64,000 bases of DNA from the NCBI GenBank assembly GCA_003165075.1, contig PLSM01000108.1, positions 75,687 to 139,686 on the forward strand. Direction: 5' to 3'. The position numbers were made by a program, and so were the translations under genes. The DNA comes from Acidobacteriaceae bacterium (lineage in GTDB: Bacteria > Acidobacteriota > Terriglobia > Terriglobales > Acidobacteriaceae). A model generated the notes under the pieces. That model saw only the letters and a list, made by a program, of their open reading frames with translations. It did no database searches and had not been told where the DNA came from. Shown here in pieces: positions 1 to 9,042 of the stretch. Numbering within the stretch: position 1 is the stretch's first letter; each line of letters begins with the position of its first letter.

Positions 1-2645
1 AGAAGAACACCACCCGCAATCCGCGTTCGACGGTGGCCACGGCGACCGAGATCTACGACTACATGCGCCTTCTCTACGCCCGCTGCGGCGAGGTGCATTG
101 CGTAACCTGCGACGGGCTGGTCAAGCGCAACTCGATCGACGAGGTGGCAGAGGCGACGCTGGCGCTGGGCGAGGGAACGCGGCTCAATGCACTGTTCCCG
201 GTGCGCCGCGAAACGGCGGCGCCTGAAGCGGCCAAGGCGGCTAAGCGCGTGGCCAAGCCGGTGACCAAAGCCGGAGCCAAGGCGGGGGCAAAAACCACTG
301 CCGAGCCGGCGCTCAGCGAGGCTTTGAAGGAGCGATTGGCAGATTTGCGCACTTCGGGCTTCAACCGGCTCTACCAGCGCGGCAACATCTTCGAATTTTC
401 GACGCCGGAGTCGCTGCTTGAACTGGACTTTACGCTGCCCGTGTTTGTGCTTCTTGACAGGATCGTGGTCAGCGCCGAGAACCGCGCGCGCATTGTGGAT
501 GCGTGCGAAATTGCTTACCGCGAGTCCGGCGAGGTAGTGTTTGAAGAGGTTCCACGCGAGGAGACCGCGGAGCGAAAGCGGCACAGATTTTCAGGCGAAT
601 TCGAGTGCACTAGCTGCCACCGGCCGGGCAAGGAGCCGGAGCCTCGTCTCTTCAGCTTCAACAACCCCTTCGGCGCGTGTCCTCGCTGCCAAGGATTCGG
701 CAATACGGTGGACTACGACCTGAACCTGGTCATTCCCGACAAGGGACTGAGCCTGGGCGACGGCGCCATTGACCCTTGGAACCGGCCCAAATACCGGCCC
801 TGGTTCGCTGACCTGCGCAAGCAGGCGCCGGAACTGGGCGTGCCGCTGAATGTGCCCTGGCGTGAATTGCCCGCAGAGACGCGTGAGACAGTGCTTCGCG
901 GCAAAGGGAGCTTTCTTGGCGTCTACGGCTTCTTTGCGCAGATGGAGCGCAAGAAGTACAAGCTGCACGTGCGCGTGATGCTCAGCAAGTACCGCGGCTA
1001 CGCGGAGTGCCCCGACTGCCGCGGCCAGCGGTTGCGCCCCGAGGCCCGCGCGGTGCGGCTGAACGGGCTGAATATCTGCCAGGCGGCAGCGTTGACCATC
1101 GCCAAAGCCAAGTCATTTTTTGATTCGCTCAAGCTCTCTCCGATGCAGGAGGAGATCGCCGGACCGATCCTACACGAGGTGCGGCAGAGGCTAAGCTTTC
1201 TTGACGCCGTTGGCCTGGAGTACCTGACCCTGGACAGGCTGGCATCGACGCTGTCTGGCGGGGAGGCGCAGCGAATTCAGCTTGCCACTTCGCTAGGGTC
1301 GCGCCTGGTGGGCGCGCTCTACGTGCTGGACGAGCCATCGATTGGATTGCATACACGCGACACGGCGCGGCTGATCCACATTTTGGAGGAACTGCGCGAC
1401 CTGGGCAACACCATTATCGTGGTGGAACACGACGCCGATGTGCTGCGCGCTGCCGATTATCTGCTGGACCTGGGACCAGGCGCGGGCGAATTTGGCGGCA
1501 AACTGCTGGCCGAGGGCGTGCTCGCGGAGATTGAGGCCAGCCCCAACTCCCTGACAGGGCGCTATCTTTCGGGGCAGATTGCGATTCCCGTGCCCACGCG
1601 AAGGCGCGTGCCGGGGCGCGAGCGGCTGGTGCTGCGCGGAGCCCATGCCAACAATCTGCACGGACTGGACGTTGAAATTCCGCTGGGAATGCTGGTGGCC
1701 ATCACCGGCGTTTCCGGGTCGGGGAAATCGACCCTGGTGCACCAAGTGCTCTACCGGGCCGTGGCGCGGGCGCTGGGGCAGAGCGACGGCAGCGACCCCT
1801 CCGGGGTTTTCACCTCCCTGAGCGGAGTTGAACGGCTCAATGACGTGGTGCTGGTGGACCAAACGCCGATTGGGCGCACACCGCGTTCCAATCCCATCAC
1901 GTATATCAAGGGCTTCGACCTGGTGCGCGAGCTTTTTGCGGCGCAGCCTGAGGCCAAACGGCTCTCGCTGACGCCGGGGCATTTCTCGTTCAACGTGCCC
2001 GGCGGACGCTGCAACACCTGCGAGGGCGATGGCACGGTGACGGTGGAGATGCAGTTCCTGGCCGACGTGGAACTGCCCTGCGAGGACTGCAACGGCACCC
2101 GCTACCAGGCCAAGGTGTTGCAGGTGCAGTACAAGGGTAAGAACATCCACGACGTGCTGCAGATGACGGTGAAGGAAGCGCTGCGCTTCTTTGCCGGGCA
2201 GACGAGGCTGCTTGAGAAGCTGGCAGTGCTGGACGAGATCGGGCTAGGATATCTGCGGCTGGGGCAGTCGGCCACCACGCTTTCAGGCGGCGAGGCGCAG
2301 CGCGTGAAGCTGGCCGCGCATCTCTCCCAGGTGCGTGCCGCCAATGCCAACGCCAGGCCGTCGCAGGCCAGCCGCGTGCTCTACATTCTGGATGAGCCCA
2401 CCACGGGGCTGCACTTCGACGATGTGTCGAAGCTGCTGACGGCGTTTCGCAAGCTGATCGACGGCGGCGGATCGCTGATCGTGATTGAGCACAATTTGGA
2501 TGTAATCAAATGCGCGGACTGGGTCATCGATCTGGGGCCGGAGGGCGGCGAGGGCGGCGGCAGAATTGTGGCCGAGGGCACGCCGGAGGAGATCGCGGGG
2601 AATCTGCTGTCGCACACCGGCAAGTGGCTGGCCAGGGTGCTATAA
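1..2645 (+). CDS. uvrA: Excinuclease ABC subunit UvrA (5' end missing)
   Basis: DNA-damage recognition ATPase of nucleotide excision repair. The reading frame is open from the first bases (…KNTTRNPRSTV before the GTG at 33), so the gene starts upstream of the window; comparison with the family (about 940 residues) suggests roughly 100 residues, including the first Walker A, are missing. Visible are the first zinc motif (CTSC…CPRC), the ABC signature LSGGEAQRIQLA followed by DEPSIGLH, a second Walker A GVSGSGKST, the second zinc module (CNTC…CEDC) and a second signature LSGGEAQRVKLA with DEPTTGLH. Odd feature: a Lys/Ala-rich low-complexity stretch around residues 65-92 counted from the GTG, inside the UvrB-interaction region. 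It ends with TAA and is followed by two hairpins. Identity is secure; whether it is the main UvrA or a paralogue cannot be decided here. Confidence 0.96.
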   Translation, partial: KNTTRNPRSTVATATEIYDYMRLLYARCGEVHCVTCDGLVKRNSIDEVAEATLALGEGTRLNALFPVRRETAAPEAAKAAKRVAKPVTKAGAKAGAKTTAEPALSEALKERLADLRTSGFNRLYQRGNIFEFSTPESLLELDFTLPVFVLLDRIVVSAENRARIVDACEIAYRESGEVVFEEVPREETAERKRHRFSGEFECTSCHRPGKEPEPRLFSFNNPFGACPRCQGFGNTVDYDLNLVIPDKGLSLGDGAIDPWNRPKYRPWFADLRKQAPELGVPLNVPWRELPAETRETVLRGKGSFLGVYGFFAQMERKKYKLHVRVMLSKYRGYAECPDCRGQRLRPEARAVRLNGLNICQAAALTIAKAKSFFDSLKLSPMQEEIAGPILHEVRQRLSFLDAVGLEYLTLDRLASTLSGGEAQRIQLATSLGSRLVGALYVLDEPSIGLHTRDTARLIHILEELRDLGNTIIVVEHDADVLRAADYLLDLGPGAGEFGGKLLAEGVLAEIEASPNSLTGRYLSGQIAIPVPTRRRVPGRERLVLRGAHANNLHGLDVEIPLGMLVAITGVSGSGKSTLVHQVLYRAVARALGQSDGSDPSGVFTSLSGVERLNDVVLVDQTPIGRTPRSNPITYIKGFDLVRELFAAQPEAKRLSLTPGHFSFNVPGGRCNTCEGDGTVTVEMQFLADVELPCEDCNGTRYQAKVLQVQYKGKNIHDVLQMTVKEALRFFAGQTRLLEKLAVLDEIGLGYLRLGQSATTLSGGEAQRVKLAAHLSQVRAANANARPSQASRVLYILDEPTTGLHFDDVSKLLTAFRKLIDGGGSLIVIEHNLDVIKCADWVIDLGPEGGEGGGRIVAEGTPEEIAGNLLSHTGKWLARVL

Positions 2646-2686
2646 GCTCCGCGCCACACCCATGACCTTCCGCAAGAAATGGGTGT

Positions 2687-2712
2687 CCCAGGTCCGGATT
2701 CTCGGACCTGGG
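2687..2712. terminator. Perfect 10-bp hairpin downstream of uvrA
   Basis: CCCAGGTCCG is followed by a six-base loop and its exact complement CGGACCTGGG, 42 bases after the uvrA stop. There is no T-run, so it may act as a factor-dependent terminator, mRNA-stabilising hairpin or a repetitive palindromic element. Confidence 0.5.
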
Positions 2713-2756
2713 AGGACTACCTTCTGATGTCCTCAGTCTGAAATACGCCAGGTGCC

Positions 2757-2791
2757 CCATCCATTCCACAGTTTCATCGTGGAATGGGTGG
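2757..2791. repeat. 13-bp stem-loop, REP-like palindrome
   Basis: The arms 2757-2769 and 2779-2791 pair over 13 positions with one G-T wobble and a nine-base loop (core CCATTCCAC/GTGGAATGG). It is preceded by GGTGCC. The arrangement is like short repetitive palindromes common in acidobacterial intergenic DNA; copy number in the genome was not tested. Confidence 0.45.
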
Positions 2792-3128
2792 GTGGCCACG
2801 TCCGCCCACTGGCCACATCAAACCTTTTGCAGAAAATAACCCGTCGAGGCCGCACAATCGAAATGAGGGAATGAGCGGTCAACCCACACCCGCGATCAAC
2901 AGGAGAACCGGTACCCACCCCCTCCCCCTCAGAAACCCGCATTTGGAGGGGTCATATTTCACTTAACATGAATGGAGTGAATAGTTTGGAAATTATCACT
3001 ATGTACTCATCGGTAAACAGAACCCTCTGATTTTCTCCTGTTTTCAGCCCCAAAACAGCTAAAAACTCCAGAAGACAGTGTCCTCGGAGCCACTTTCCTC
3101 CAGTGACCGCGACCAGCAAATCGCAGAA

Positions 3129-4706
3129 TCACATCTCCGGCTTGCCGTCACGCAGCCGCGCAATGCCAAGCGGATTCGCATCCTGCAATTCCGGTGGAAG
3201 CATTGCGTCGGGGAAGCCTTGGAAGCAGACGGGGCGCGCAAAGCGGTAAATCGCCAGCGAGCCGACCGAGGTAAAGCGCGGGTCGGACGTCGATGGATAG
3301 GGGCCGCCGTGAACCATGGCGTGGGTGACTTCGACGCCCGTTGGGAAGGCGTTGAAGATCAGGCGCCCGGCTTTCTGTTCGAGTATATGAATCAGTTCGC
3401 GGTTGGCGGCGAGGTCCTCTTCATCGCCGAACAGCGTTGCGGTCAGGTGGCCGTCGAGGGCGGCAGCGGCGCGCAGAAAGTCCTTTGGCTTGCCGCATTG
3501 CACCAGAAGCGTGTCCGGGCCAAAGATCTCATCCGCCAGTGACGGGTTGGCCAGCAGTTTGTCCAGGCTGGCTTCAAACAGCGTGGCCCTGGCAGCAAAG
3601 GCTGAAGTATGTTCCGGCTCCTTGGAATGGGCTGAAAGTGTCGCCTGCGATGCGCGAGCCTGGGTTGCGCGGCTGTATTCGCGGGCGATTCCGGCGGTGA
3701 GCAGGGCGAAGGAATCGGAGAGATCCACCTGTCCGGCTAGCTCCAGGATGAAGTCGCCTGTTTCATCCGTGTCGGGGACGAGGACGATGCCCGGCTTGGT
3801 GCAGAACTGGCCCGCGCCCAGGGTGAAGGATGCGTAGAGGCTCTTGGCAAGAGCGGCCGCGCCTTTGCGCAGCGCGCCCGGCAGCACGAAGACCGGGTTT
3901 CCGCTGGACATCTCGGTGAAGCAGGGGATGGGACGCGGACGAGCGGCGGCAAGATCCATAAGAGCACGCCCGGCGCGGAGCGAGCCGGTAAACGCCACGG
4001 CGCAGACAAGCGGATGCTGGACCAGTGCCGTTCCGGCATCGAGCCCCCGGTCGAAGAGCAGGGAGAAGACGCCGGGGTGCAGGCCCTTCGCAGAAACGGC
4101 CTCAGAGAGAATCTGTGCGGCAAACTCGCTTGTCCCCGGGTGCGCGGGATGGGCCTTGACTACCACTGGACAGCCTGCGGCAAGCGCGGATGCGGTATCT
4201 CCCCCGGCAACGGAGAAAGCGAGCGGGAAGTTGCTTGCGCCGAAAACGGCAACGGGGCCGAGAGGCCGCAACATGGAGCGGAGATCGGGACGCGGCTGGG
4301 GCTGGCGCTCCGGCAGCGCGGGATCGATGCGGGCCTGCACCCAGGAGCCCTCTTCCACCACCCCGGCAAACATGCGCAATTGGCCGGCGGTGCGGCCCAC
4401 CTCGCCCAGCAGACGGGGCATGGGCAATGCGGTTTCAAGATGTGCGCGTTCGGCCAGTTCCTGGCGATACGTTTCAAAGCCATCAGCGACGCGGCGGAGG
4501 AATGCCGCTCGTCTTTTGCCGCTGGTCTGAGAGTAGGTGGCGAAGGCATCGGCGGCAAGTCGGACGGCGCGGTCGACCTCCTCCGGGGCGGCGGAGTGGA
4601 AGACGGGCTGCAGGGTGGCGTCGGTCTGAGGGTTGGCGGCCTGAAAGCCCGCGCCCGTGGAGGAACCGCGGTAATTGCCGATGAAGGAGAGTCCGGTGAG
4701 TTCCAT
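3129..4706 (-). CDS. Aldehyde dehydrogenase, probable alpha-ketoglutarate semialdehyde dehydrogenase
   Basis: NAD(P)-dependent oxidation of 2,5-dioxopentanoate to 2-oxoglutarate, the last step of non-phosphorylative pentose, hexaric or hydroxyproline breakdown, is the most likely role. The 525-residue protein has the ALDH cofactor segment VFGASNFPLAFS (about 154-165), the general-base Glu in FTEMSSGNP (about 265) and the catalytic Cys in GAGQFCTKPG (about 302). Its sequence style is that of the ketoglutarate-semialdehyde group rather than betaine-type ALDHs. The ATG giving MELTGLSFIG was chosen; an in-frame TTG ten codons upstream adds an unlikely leader. It is the last gene of an operon with a FAH-family enzyme (55-base gap) and a binding protein, which suits conversion of a sugar acid. 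Substrate is inferred. Confidence 0.85.
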   Translation of the reverse strand: MELTGLSFIGNYRGSSTGAGFQAANPQTDATLQPVFHSAAPEEVDRAVRLAADAFATYSQTSGKRRAAFLRRVADGFETYRQELAERAHLETALPMPRLLGEVGRTAGQLRMFAGVVEEGSWVQARIDPALPERQPQPRPDLRSMLRPLGPVAVFGASNFPLAFSVAGGDTASALAAGCPVVVKAHPAHPGTSEFAAQILSEAVSAKGLHPGVFSLLFDRGLDAGTALVQHPLVCAVAFTGSLRAGRALMDLAAARPRPIPCFTEMSSGNPVFVLPGALRKGAAALAKSLYASFTLGAGQFCTKPGIVLVPDTDETGDFILELAGQVDLSDSFALLTAGIAREYSRATQARASQATLSAHSKEPEHTSAFAARATLFEASLDKLLANPSLADEIFGPDTLLVQCGKPKDFLRAAAALDGHLTATLFGDEEDLAANRELIHILEQKAGRLIFNAFPTGVEVTHAMVHGGPYPSTSDPRFTSVGSLAIYRFARPVCFQGFPDAMLPPELQDANPLGIARLRDGKPEM

Positions 4707-4761
4707 GTCAGTTGGAATTATCGAACATCGGGGCAAGACGGTTCAGCGGGCGGCTGGTGAA

Positions 4762-5589
4762 CTACTCAGCGCGCACGGGATTGGTGAGGGAGCCAAGTCC
4801 CTCCACGGTGATGGTGACGGATTCGCCGGGCTTGAGCCAGCGCTTGGGAGTGCGGCCGAGTCCGACGCCGGAGGGCGTTCCCGTGGAGACAATGTCGCCG
4901 GGCAGCAGCGGTGTGATGGAAGAGAGGTACTCGATCAGTTCGGGCACTTTGAAGATCAGTTCGCGGGTGTTGGAGCTTTGGTGAATGACTCCGTCGATGC
5001 TGAGGGCGATAGCAAGTTGATGCGGGTCGGCAATTTCATTAGCGGTGACGATGGCCGGGCCGAGCGGGCAGAAGGTGGGAAAGCTCTTGGCCATGGACCA
5101 TTGCGAAGTGGCGAACTGGACATCGCGGGCGCTGACATCGTTGACGATGGTATAGCCGTAGACATGCTCGCGCCAGGATGCGGCGGGTATGCGAAAGCCG
5201 CCCTTGCCGATGACGAAGGCGAATTCAGCCTCGTAGTCAGGCTCGGTGGAGTTGCAGGGCAGGATGATCTGTTCGCCGGGGCCGATGATGGCGCTGGATA
5301 GCTTGAAGAAGACTACCGGCACCGCAGGAATAGCCATGCCGGATTCCCGGGCGTGGTCGCGGTAGTTGAGGCCGATAGCAAAAACGCGAGGCGGGTCGGA
5401 GAGCGGCGCGTGGAGTCGGATCTTGTCCGCCGCGATCAAGGGGCCGGTGGGTGGAACGGTAAGTCCGGCGGCGATCGCGGCGCGCGCATTCGCATAGCCG
5501 TGCGCGGCCAGGTCGATCACCGAGTTGTCGTCGCGCAGAACTCCGGGACGGATACGACCATCGGAAGCGGAGAAAGATACGAGTCTCAT
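4762..5589 (-). CDS. Fumarylacetoacetate hydrolase (FAH) family protein, probable sugar-acid hydratase/dehydratase
   Basis: A 275-residue member of the FAH superfamily, whose members hydrate, dehydrate, decarboxylate or hydrolyse beta-dicarbonyl-type acids with a bound divalent metal. The metal site is visible as E120 and E122 in DYEAEFAFVIG and D151 in NDVSARD; GLNYRDHARE near residue 73 and STGTPSGVG near the C-terminus are further family signatures. Its start overlaps the stop of the upstream binding-protein gene by four bases (ATGA), showing translational coupling, and it precedes the semialdehyde dehydrogenase. That setting suggests it acts on a 2-keto-3-deoxy acid feeding the dehydrogenase, but ureidoglycolate-lyase- or acylpyruvase-like activities cannot be excluded. 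Confidence 0.8.
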   Translation of the reverse strand: MRLVSFSASDGRIRPGVLRDDNSVIDLAAHGYANARAAIAAGLTVPPTGPLIAADKIRLHAPLSDPPRVFAIGLNYRDHARESGMAIPAVPVVFFKLSSAIIGPGEQIILPCNSTEPDYEAEFAFVIGKGGFRIPAASWREHVYGYTIVNDVSARDVQFATSQWSMAKSFPTFCPLGPAIVTANEIADPHQLAIALSIDGVIHQSSNTRELIFKVPELIEYLSSITPLLPGDIVSTGTPSGVGLGRTPKRWLKPGESVTITVEGLGSLTNPVRAE

Positions 5590-6815
5590 GGGAACTTGAT
5601 TCCTTTTTGGGCGACTTCGCTTTGCGCTGCTTCGAGGATAGCAAGTGTGGTGTTGTCGGTTGTGAGAGCACGAGTGATCACGGCATCGATGATGGCGGCG
5701 AAGGCGGCCGTATGTGGACCGGCGGGTAGCTGCCGCGCGCCCAGAGAGATCGTTTCGAGTTCGCGATAGACGGGAATCCTCGCCTGCAGTGCGGGGTTGC
5801 GCCAGGTGGAGAGCCGGACGCCCACCGGGCCGTGGCGTACGATGCCCAGGTCGCGCTCAGGCGTAGCAATGAAGCGCAGGAACTCCCAGGCCAATTCCTT
5901 GTTTTGCGACCCGGAGCCCATGGCCATCGCCCAAAACACCGAGAGCGAAACAGCCGCACATCCCTCGTCCGCGGGGATGGGAGCAATCGCCATCTTGCTG
6001 CCCAGAGCATCTTCGATGAGGCCGGAGCGCGTGGCGAAGCCAAACCAGTTGACCATCATGGCCACCTCGCCGGAGAGAAAGACGTCGCCGGATTGTGTGG
6101 AGTCGAGCTGGGGCGAACGCGGATGGCAGAGCGCGGGATCACGAACTACGCGGCGATAGAAGTCGAGCGCCGCGACCACCGTTGGGGTGACAAGAGCAGG
6201 ATGCCCCGCGGAGTCAAGAAGCTCGCCGCCGCGGCTCCAAACCTGAAGAGCGAAGTCGTAGAGAGTGTTGTGCCCGTCAGGGAAGGCGGCAAAGACGGTG
6301 CCGTAGAGGTTGGCGTCGGGATTGGTGAAGAATCGGGACGTCTCTTCGAATTGCTGCCAGTTGGTAGGCGGAGCGAGTTCGCGGCCGAATTGAGCGCGAA
6401 AGGCGGCGCGATGGCCGGGGTCAGCGAAGAGATCACTGCGATAGACGAGGCACTCGGGTCCGTCGTGCCAGGGAAGCGAGGAGAGCCGCTCGCCGAAGTG
6501 GAGGGGACGCACGAGCGAGCGCGCCCACCCATCGGGCCAATCGGGAATTGGAAGTTCTTCTTGCCAGGTCTGCAAATCTTCGAGCGCGCCGGTTGCCATG
6601 CCTGCGGCCAGCCAGTCGGTTACCAGCAGGGCCAGGTCGAAGCGGCCTTCGCGAAGGCCACCGGCGGCGATGGTGCCGTTATAAAGCTCGTGAATTCCGG
6701 TCGTGGCCAATTCAACGCGAACACCGGGGTGGAGCGCCTCGAAGAGCCGCGCCTCTTCGCCGAGAGCGTTTTCAAAATCCGCGTAGTCGCGGAGAGCGAT
6801 GCGCAACGTGCTCAC
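5586..6815 (-). CDS. ABC-type solute-binding protein without signal peptide
   Basis: A 409-residue protein of the bacterial extracellular solute-binding fold (family 1, sugar type): residues run from TLRIALRDYADFENAL through DLALLVTDWL, GEVAMMVNWFGFAT and AWEFLRFIATPERD, as in maltose-type binding proteins. The GTG start was chosen because GGAGG lies four bases upstream and because a longer in-frame extension to 7061 would run over the divergent uxaC start. With this start there is no signal peptide or lipobox, which is odd for a periplasmic binding protein, and no permease or ATPase gene is nearby. It is first in an operon with the FAH enzyme and the dehydrogenase, so it may bind the same sugar acid. 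Function otherwise unknown. Confidence 0.75.
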   Translation of the reverse strand: MSTLRIALRDYADFENALGEEARLFEALHPGVRVELATTGIHELYNGTIAAGGLREGRFDLALLVTDWLAAGMATGALEDLQTWQEELPIPDWPDGWARSLVRPLHFGERLSSLPWHDGPECLVYRSDLFADPGHRAAFRAQFGRELAPPTNWQQFEETSRFFTNPDANLYGTVFAAFPDGHNTLYDFALQVWSRGGELLDSAGHPALVTPTVVAALDFYRRVVRDPALCHPRSPQLDSTQSGDVFLSGEVAMMVNWFGFATRSGLIEDALGSKMAIAPIPADEGCAAVSLSVFWAMAMGSGSQNKELAWEFLRFIATPERDLGIVRHGPVGVRLSTWRNPALQARIPVYRELETISLGARQLPAGPHTAAFAAIIDAVITRALTTDNTTLAILEAAQSEVAQKGIKFP

Positions 6816-6921
6816 CTTGCCTCCGGCAGCGCCATGGGAAACCGTTTCATTGCGCAGCCGCAGTATACACGCGGTCGGCAGCATGGACGATACTGGAGAG
6901 CGGAAGCAAAAGGAGAGTGCC
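6816..6921. promoter_or_regulatory. Divergent promoter region between the binding-protein operon and uxaC
   Basis: About 105 bases separate two divergent starts, each with a good ribosome site (GGAGG before the GTG on the minus strand, AGGAGAG before the uxaC ATG). Promoters for both operons must lie here or overlap the coding ends; no clear -35/-10 pair or operator was identified. Confidence 0.4.
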
Positions 6922-8316
6922 ATGGCGCTGCTGCACGAAGACAGGCTTTTCCCGGCGGAAGAAGGGACGCGGGCGATTGCAAGAAGGTTGTATGAAGGAA
7001 TCCGGGCGCTGCCCCTGGTAAGCCCGCACGGGCACACGCAGGCGGGATGGTTTGCGCGCAACCAGCCGTTCCCCGACCCGGTGGCTTTGTTTGTGCAGCC
7101 GGATCACTACGTCTTCCGCATGTTGTACAGCCAGGGAATTTCATTTGAAGAGTTGGAGATCGGCAGTGCGCAGATAGCCGAGCCGCGCAAGGTGTGGCGC
7201 ATCTTTGCCAGCCACTATCATCTGTTCCGCGGCACGCCCACGCGGCTGTGGCTGGACTTTGCCTTTCAGGAGCTTTTTGGCATGACGGAGCGGTTGTCGG
7301 CGGCCACGGCAGACATGTATTACGAGGCGATTGAGAGCAAGCTGGCGACCAGGGAGTTCCTGCCGCGCGCGCTGTATGAACGCTTCAATATGGAGGTGCT
7401 GGCAACCACGGATTCGCCCCTGGACTCCCTGGCGGACCATGCGGCGATACGGGATTCGGGATGGAAGGGAAGAATTGTGCCCACGTTTCGCCCCGATTCG
7501 GTTGTCGATCCGGACTTCTGGGGTTTTCGGATGAATGTAAAGGCGCTGGGGACAATGACCGGCGAGGACACGGCAACGTGGCGAGGGTATCTGCGTGCGC
7601 TGGCGGCACGGCGGCAGTTCTTCAAGACGCTGGGCGGAACGGCGACGGATCACGGCCATCCTACGGCGCAAACCGCGGACCTGCCCGAGGCGGAGGCCGA
7701 GTGGCTGTTTGGCCAGGTGCTGTCAGAGGAAGCCGATGCGGCGCAGCAGGAGCAGTTCCGCGCACAGATGCTGACCGAAATGGCGCGCATGAGCCTGGAA
7801 GACGGGCTAGTGATGCAGATTCACCCCGGCTCGGTGCGCAACCATAATGCGCAGATTTTTGCGCGCTACGGACGCGACATGGGCGCCGATATTCCGCAGC
7901 CCACGGGCTATGTAGAAGCGCTGCGGCCGCTGCTGAATCGCTTCGGCAATGAGACGGCGTTGACCATCATTTTGTTCACGCTGGACGAGACGTCGTACAG
8001 CAGGGAACTGGCTCCGCTGGCGGGGCACTATCCGTGCTTGAAGTTGGGTCCGCCCTGGTGGTTCTTCGACAGCCCGGAGGGGATGCGGCGCTTCCGCGAA
8101 CAGGTGACGGAGACGGCGGGCTTCTACAACACTGTGGGATTCAATGACGACACGCGGGCGTTCCTGTCGATTCCTGCGCGGCACGACGTGGCGCGCAGGA
8201 TGGATGCCGGGTTCCTGGCGCGGCTGGTGGCCGAGCATCGCATCGACGAGGATGAAGCCGTGGAACTGGCGCACGAACTGACAGTGGGGCTGGTGAAGAG
8301 GGCCTACAAGCTTTAG
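6922..8316 (+). CDS. uxaC: Glucuronate (uronate) isomerase
   Basis: Cytoplasmic isomerase converting D-glucuronate to D-fructuronate (and galacturonate to tagaturonate), the entry step of uronate catabolism. The 464-residue protein matches family length and shows the amidohydrolase-fold metal motif SPHGHTQ near residue 35, the region DSPLDSLADH, MQIHPGSVRNHN in the middle and PPWWFFDSPEG with NDDTRAF near the C-terminus. The ATG was chosen over an upstream in-frame start because AGGAGAG lies five bases before it and MALLHEDRLFP is a typical N-terminus. It is divergent from the binding-protein operon and faces eda and kdgK, which complete the route after mannonate dehydration. Confidence 0.96.
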   Translation: MALLHEDRLFPAEEGTRAIARRLYEGIRALPLVSPHGHTQAGWFARNQPFPDPVALFVQPDHYVFRMLYSQGISFEELEIGSAQIAEPRKVWRIFASHYHLFRGTPTRLWLDFAFQELFGMTERLSAATADMYYEAIESKLATREFLPRALYERFNMEVLATTDSPLDSLADHAAIRDSGWKGRIVPTFRPDSVVDPDFWGFRMNVKALGTMTGEDTATWRGYLRALAARRQFFKTLGGTATDHGHPTAQTADLPEAEAEWLFGQVLSEEADAAQQEQFRAQMLTEMARMSLEDGLVMQIHPGSVRNHNAQIFARYGRDMGADIPQPTGYVEALRPLLNRFGNETALTIILFTLDETSYSRELAPLAGHYPCLKLGPPWWFFDSPEGMRRFREQVTETAGFYNTVGFNDDTRAFLSIPARHDVARRMDAGFLARLVAEHRIDEDEAVELAHELTVGLVKRAYKL

Positions 8317-8371
8317 CGCGGGTGGTTGAGGTTCGCGCGTTCCCGCCCCGATTTTGACTGCGCTGCTGGAG

Positions 8372-9034
8372 TTACTTTGCAGGATGCAGTTCCGCTCGTA
8401 CCTTTGCCAGCACTTGCAGGTAGGCGCGTGCCGCTTCGGTGATGGTCTCCGGGGTTCCGTGGTCGATGGCAGCCAGGTTCACCAGGTCACTGCCGACGCC
8501 AAGGGCGCGTGCGCCGGCGCGGAAGAAGCCTTCCGCGGTTTGCAGGGTAACGCCGCCGGTGGGAATGAGCTTGAGAAACGGGAAGGGCGCAAGCAGGGCC
8601 TTGAGATAGCTGGCGCCGCCCACTGCAGAGCAGGGAAATATCTTTACGTAGTCCGCGCCGGCATTCCAGGCAGTGATCACCTCAGAGGGCGTGAGCGCAC
8701 CGGGAATGGCGACCTTGCCAAGGGCATGAGTCCGGTTCACAACTTCGGGATGGAAACTGGGGCTGACTACGAACTCCGCGCCGGCCTCGATAGTGGATTC
8801 GGCCTCCTGTGCGGTAGTGACGGTGCCCGAGCCGAGCATCAACTGCCCGCCATACTCGCGTTTCAGTTCGCGCAGCAGATCAACAGCACCGGGAACGGTC
8901 ATGGTCACTTCAACAACCGAGACACCGCCGGCGAGCATGGCCTGTACTACGGCGTGCGCCTGGCCGGCATTGTGGGCGCGCAGAACGGGAATCAGGCCGA
9001 CGCGTTCGATGATTTGCTGTGTGGTTTCGAGCAT
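8372..9034 (-). CDS. eda: 2-keto-3-deoxy-6-phosphogluconate (KDPG) aldolase
   Basis: Class I aldolase that cleaves KDPG to pyruvate and glyceraldehyde 3-phosphate. The 220-residue chain has the expected length; the Schiff-base lysine is K131 in DYVKIFPCSAVGG, the catalytic glutamate is E42 in VVEVTMTVPGA, and GSGTV and PTGGV form the phosphate-binding loops. It lies eight bases downstream of the KDG kinase gene on the same strand, so the two enzymes of the lower uronate/Entner-Doudoroff branch are almost certainly co-transcribed. It converges with uxaC across a 55-base gap. Confidence 0.95.
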   Translation of the reverse strand: MLETTQQIIERVGLIPVLRAHNAGQAHAVVQAMLAGGVSVVEVTMTVPGAVDLLRELKREYGGQLMLGSGTVTTAQEAESTIEAGAEFVVSPSFHPEVVNRTHALGKVAIPGALTPSEVITAWNAGADYVKIFPCSAVGGASYLKALLAPFPFLKLIPTGGVTLQTAEGFFRAGARALGVGSDLVNLAAIDHGTPETITEAARAYLQVLAKVRAELHPAK

Positions 9035-9042
9035 GTTCTCCT

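Larger units (their letters stand above)
2646..3128. other. Intergenic region with hairpins and pyrimidine-rich repeat motif
   Basis: About 480 bases between uvrA and the convergent dehydrogenase gene with no convincing gene. It holds two strong inverted repeats (annotated separately), a C-rich motif CCCACCCCCTCCCCCT at 2914-2929 that recurs near 14968-14985, and a more AT-rich stretch up to the dehydrogenase stop with CTCC repeats. It resembles dispersed intergenic repeats that I associate with acidobacterial genomes, but that is recognition only. Confidence 0.5.

Noticed and set aside
1293-2150. 285-codon minus-strand ORF within uvrA
   Set aside because: Antisense of conserved UvrA coding sequence with no domain.
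6816-7061. N-terminal extension of the solute-binding protein (82 codons)
   Set aside because: It overlaps the start of the divergent uxaC gene and is its antisense; GGAGG supports the internal GTG.
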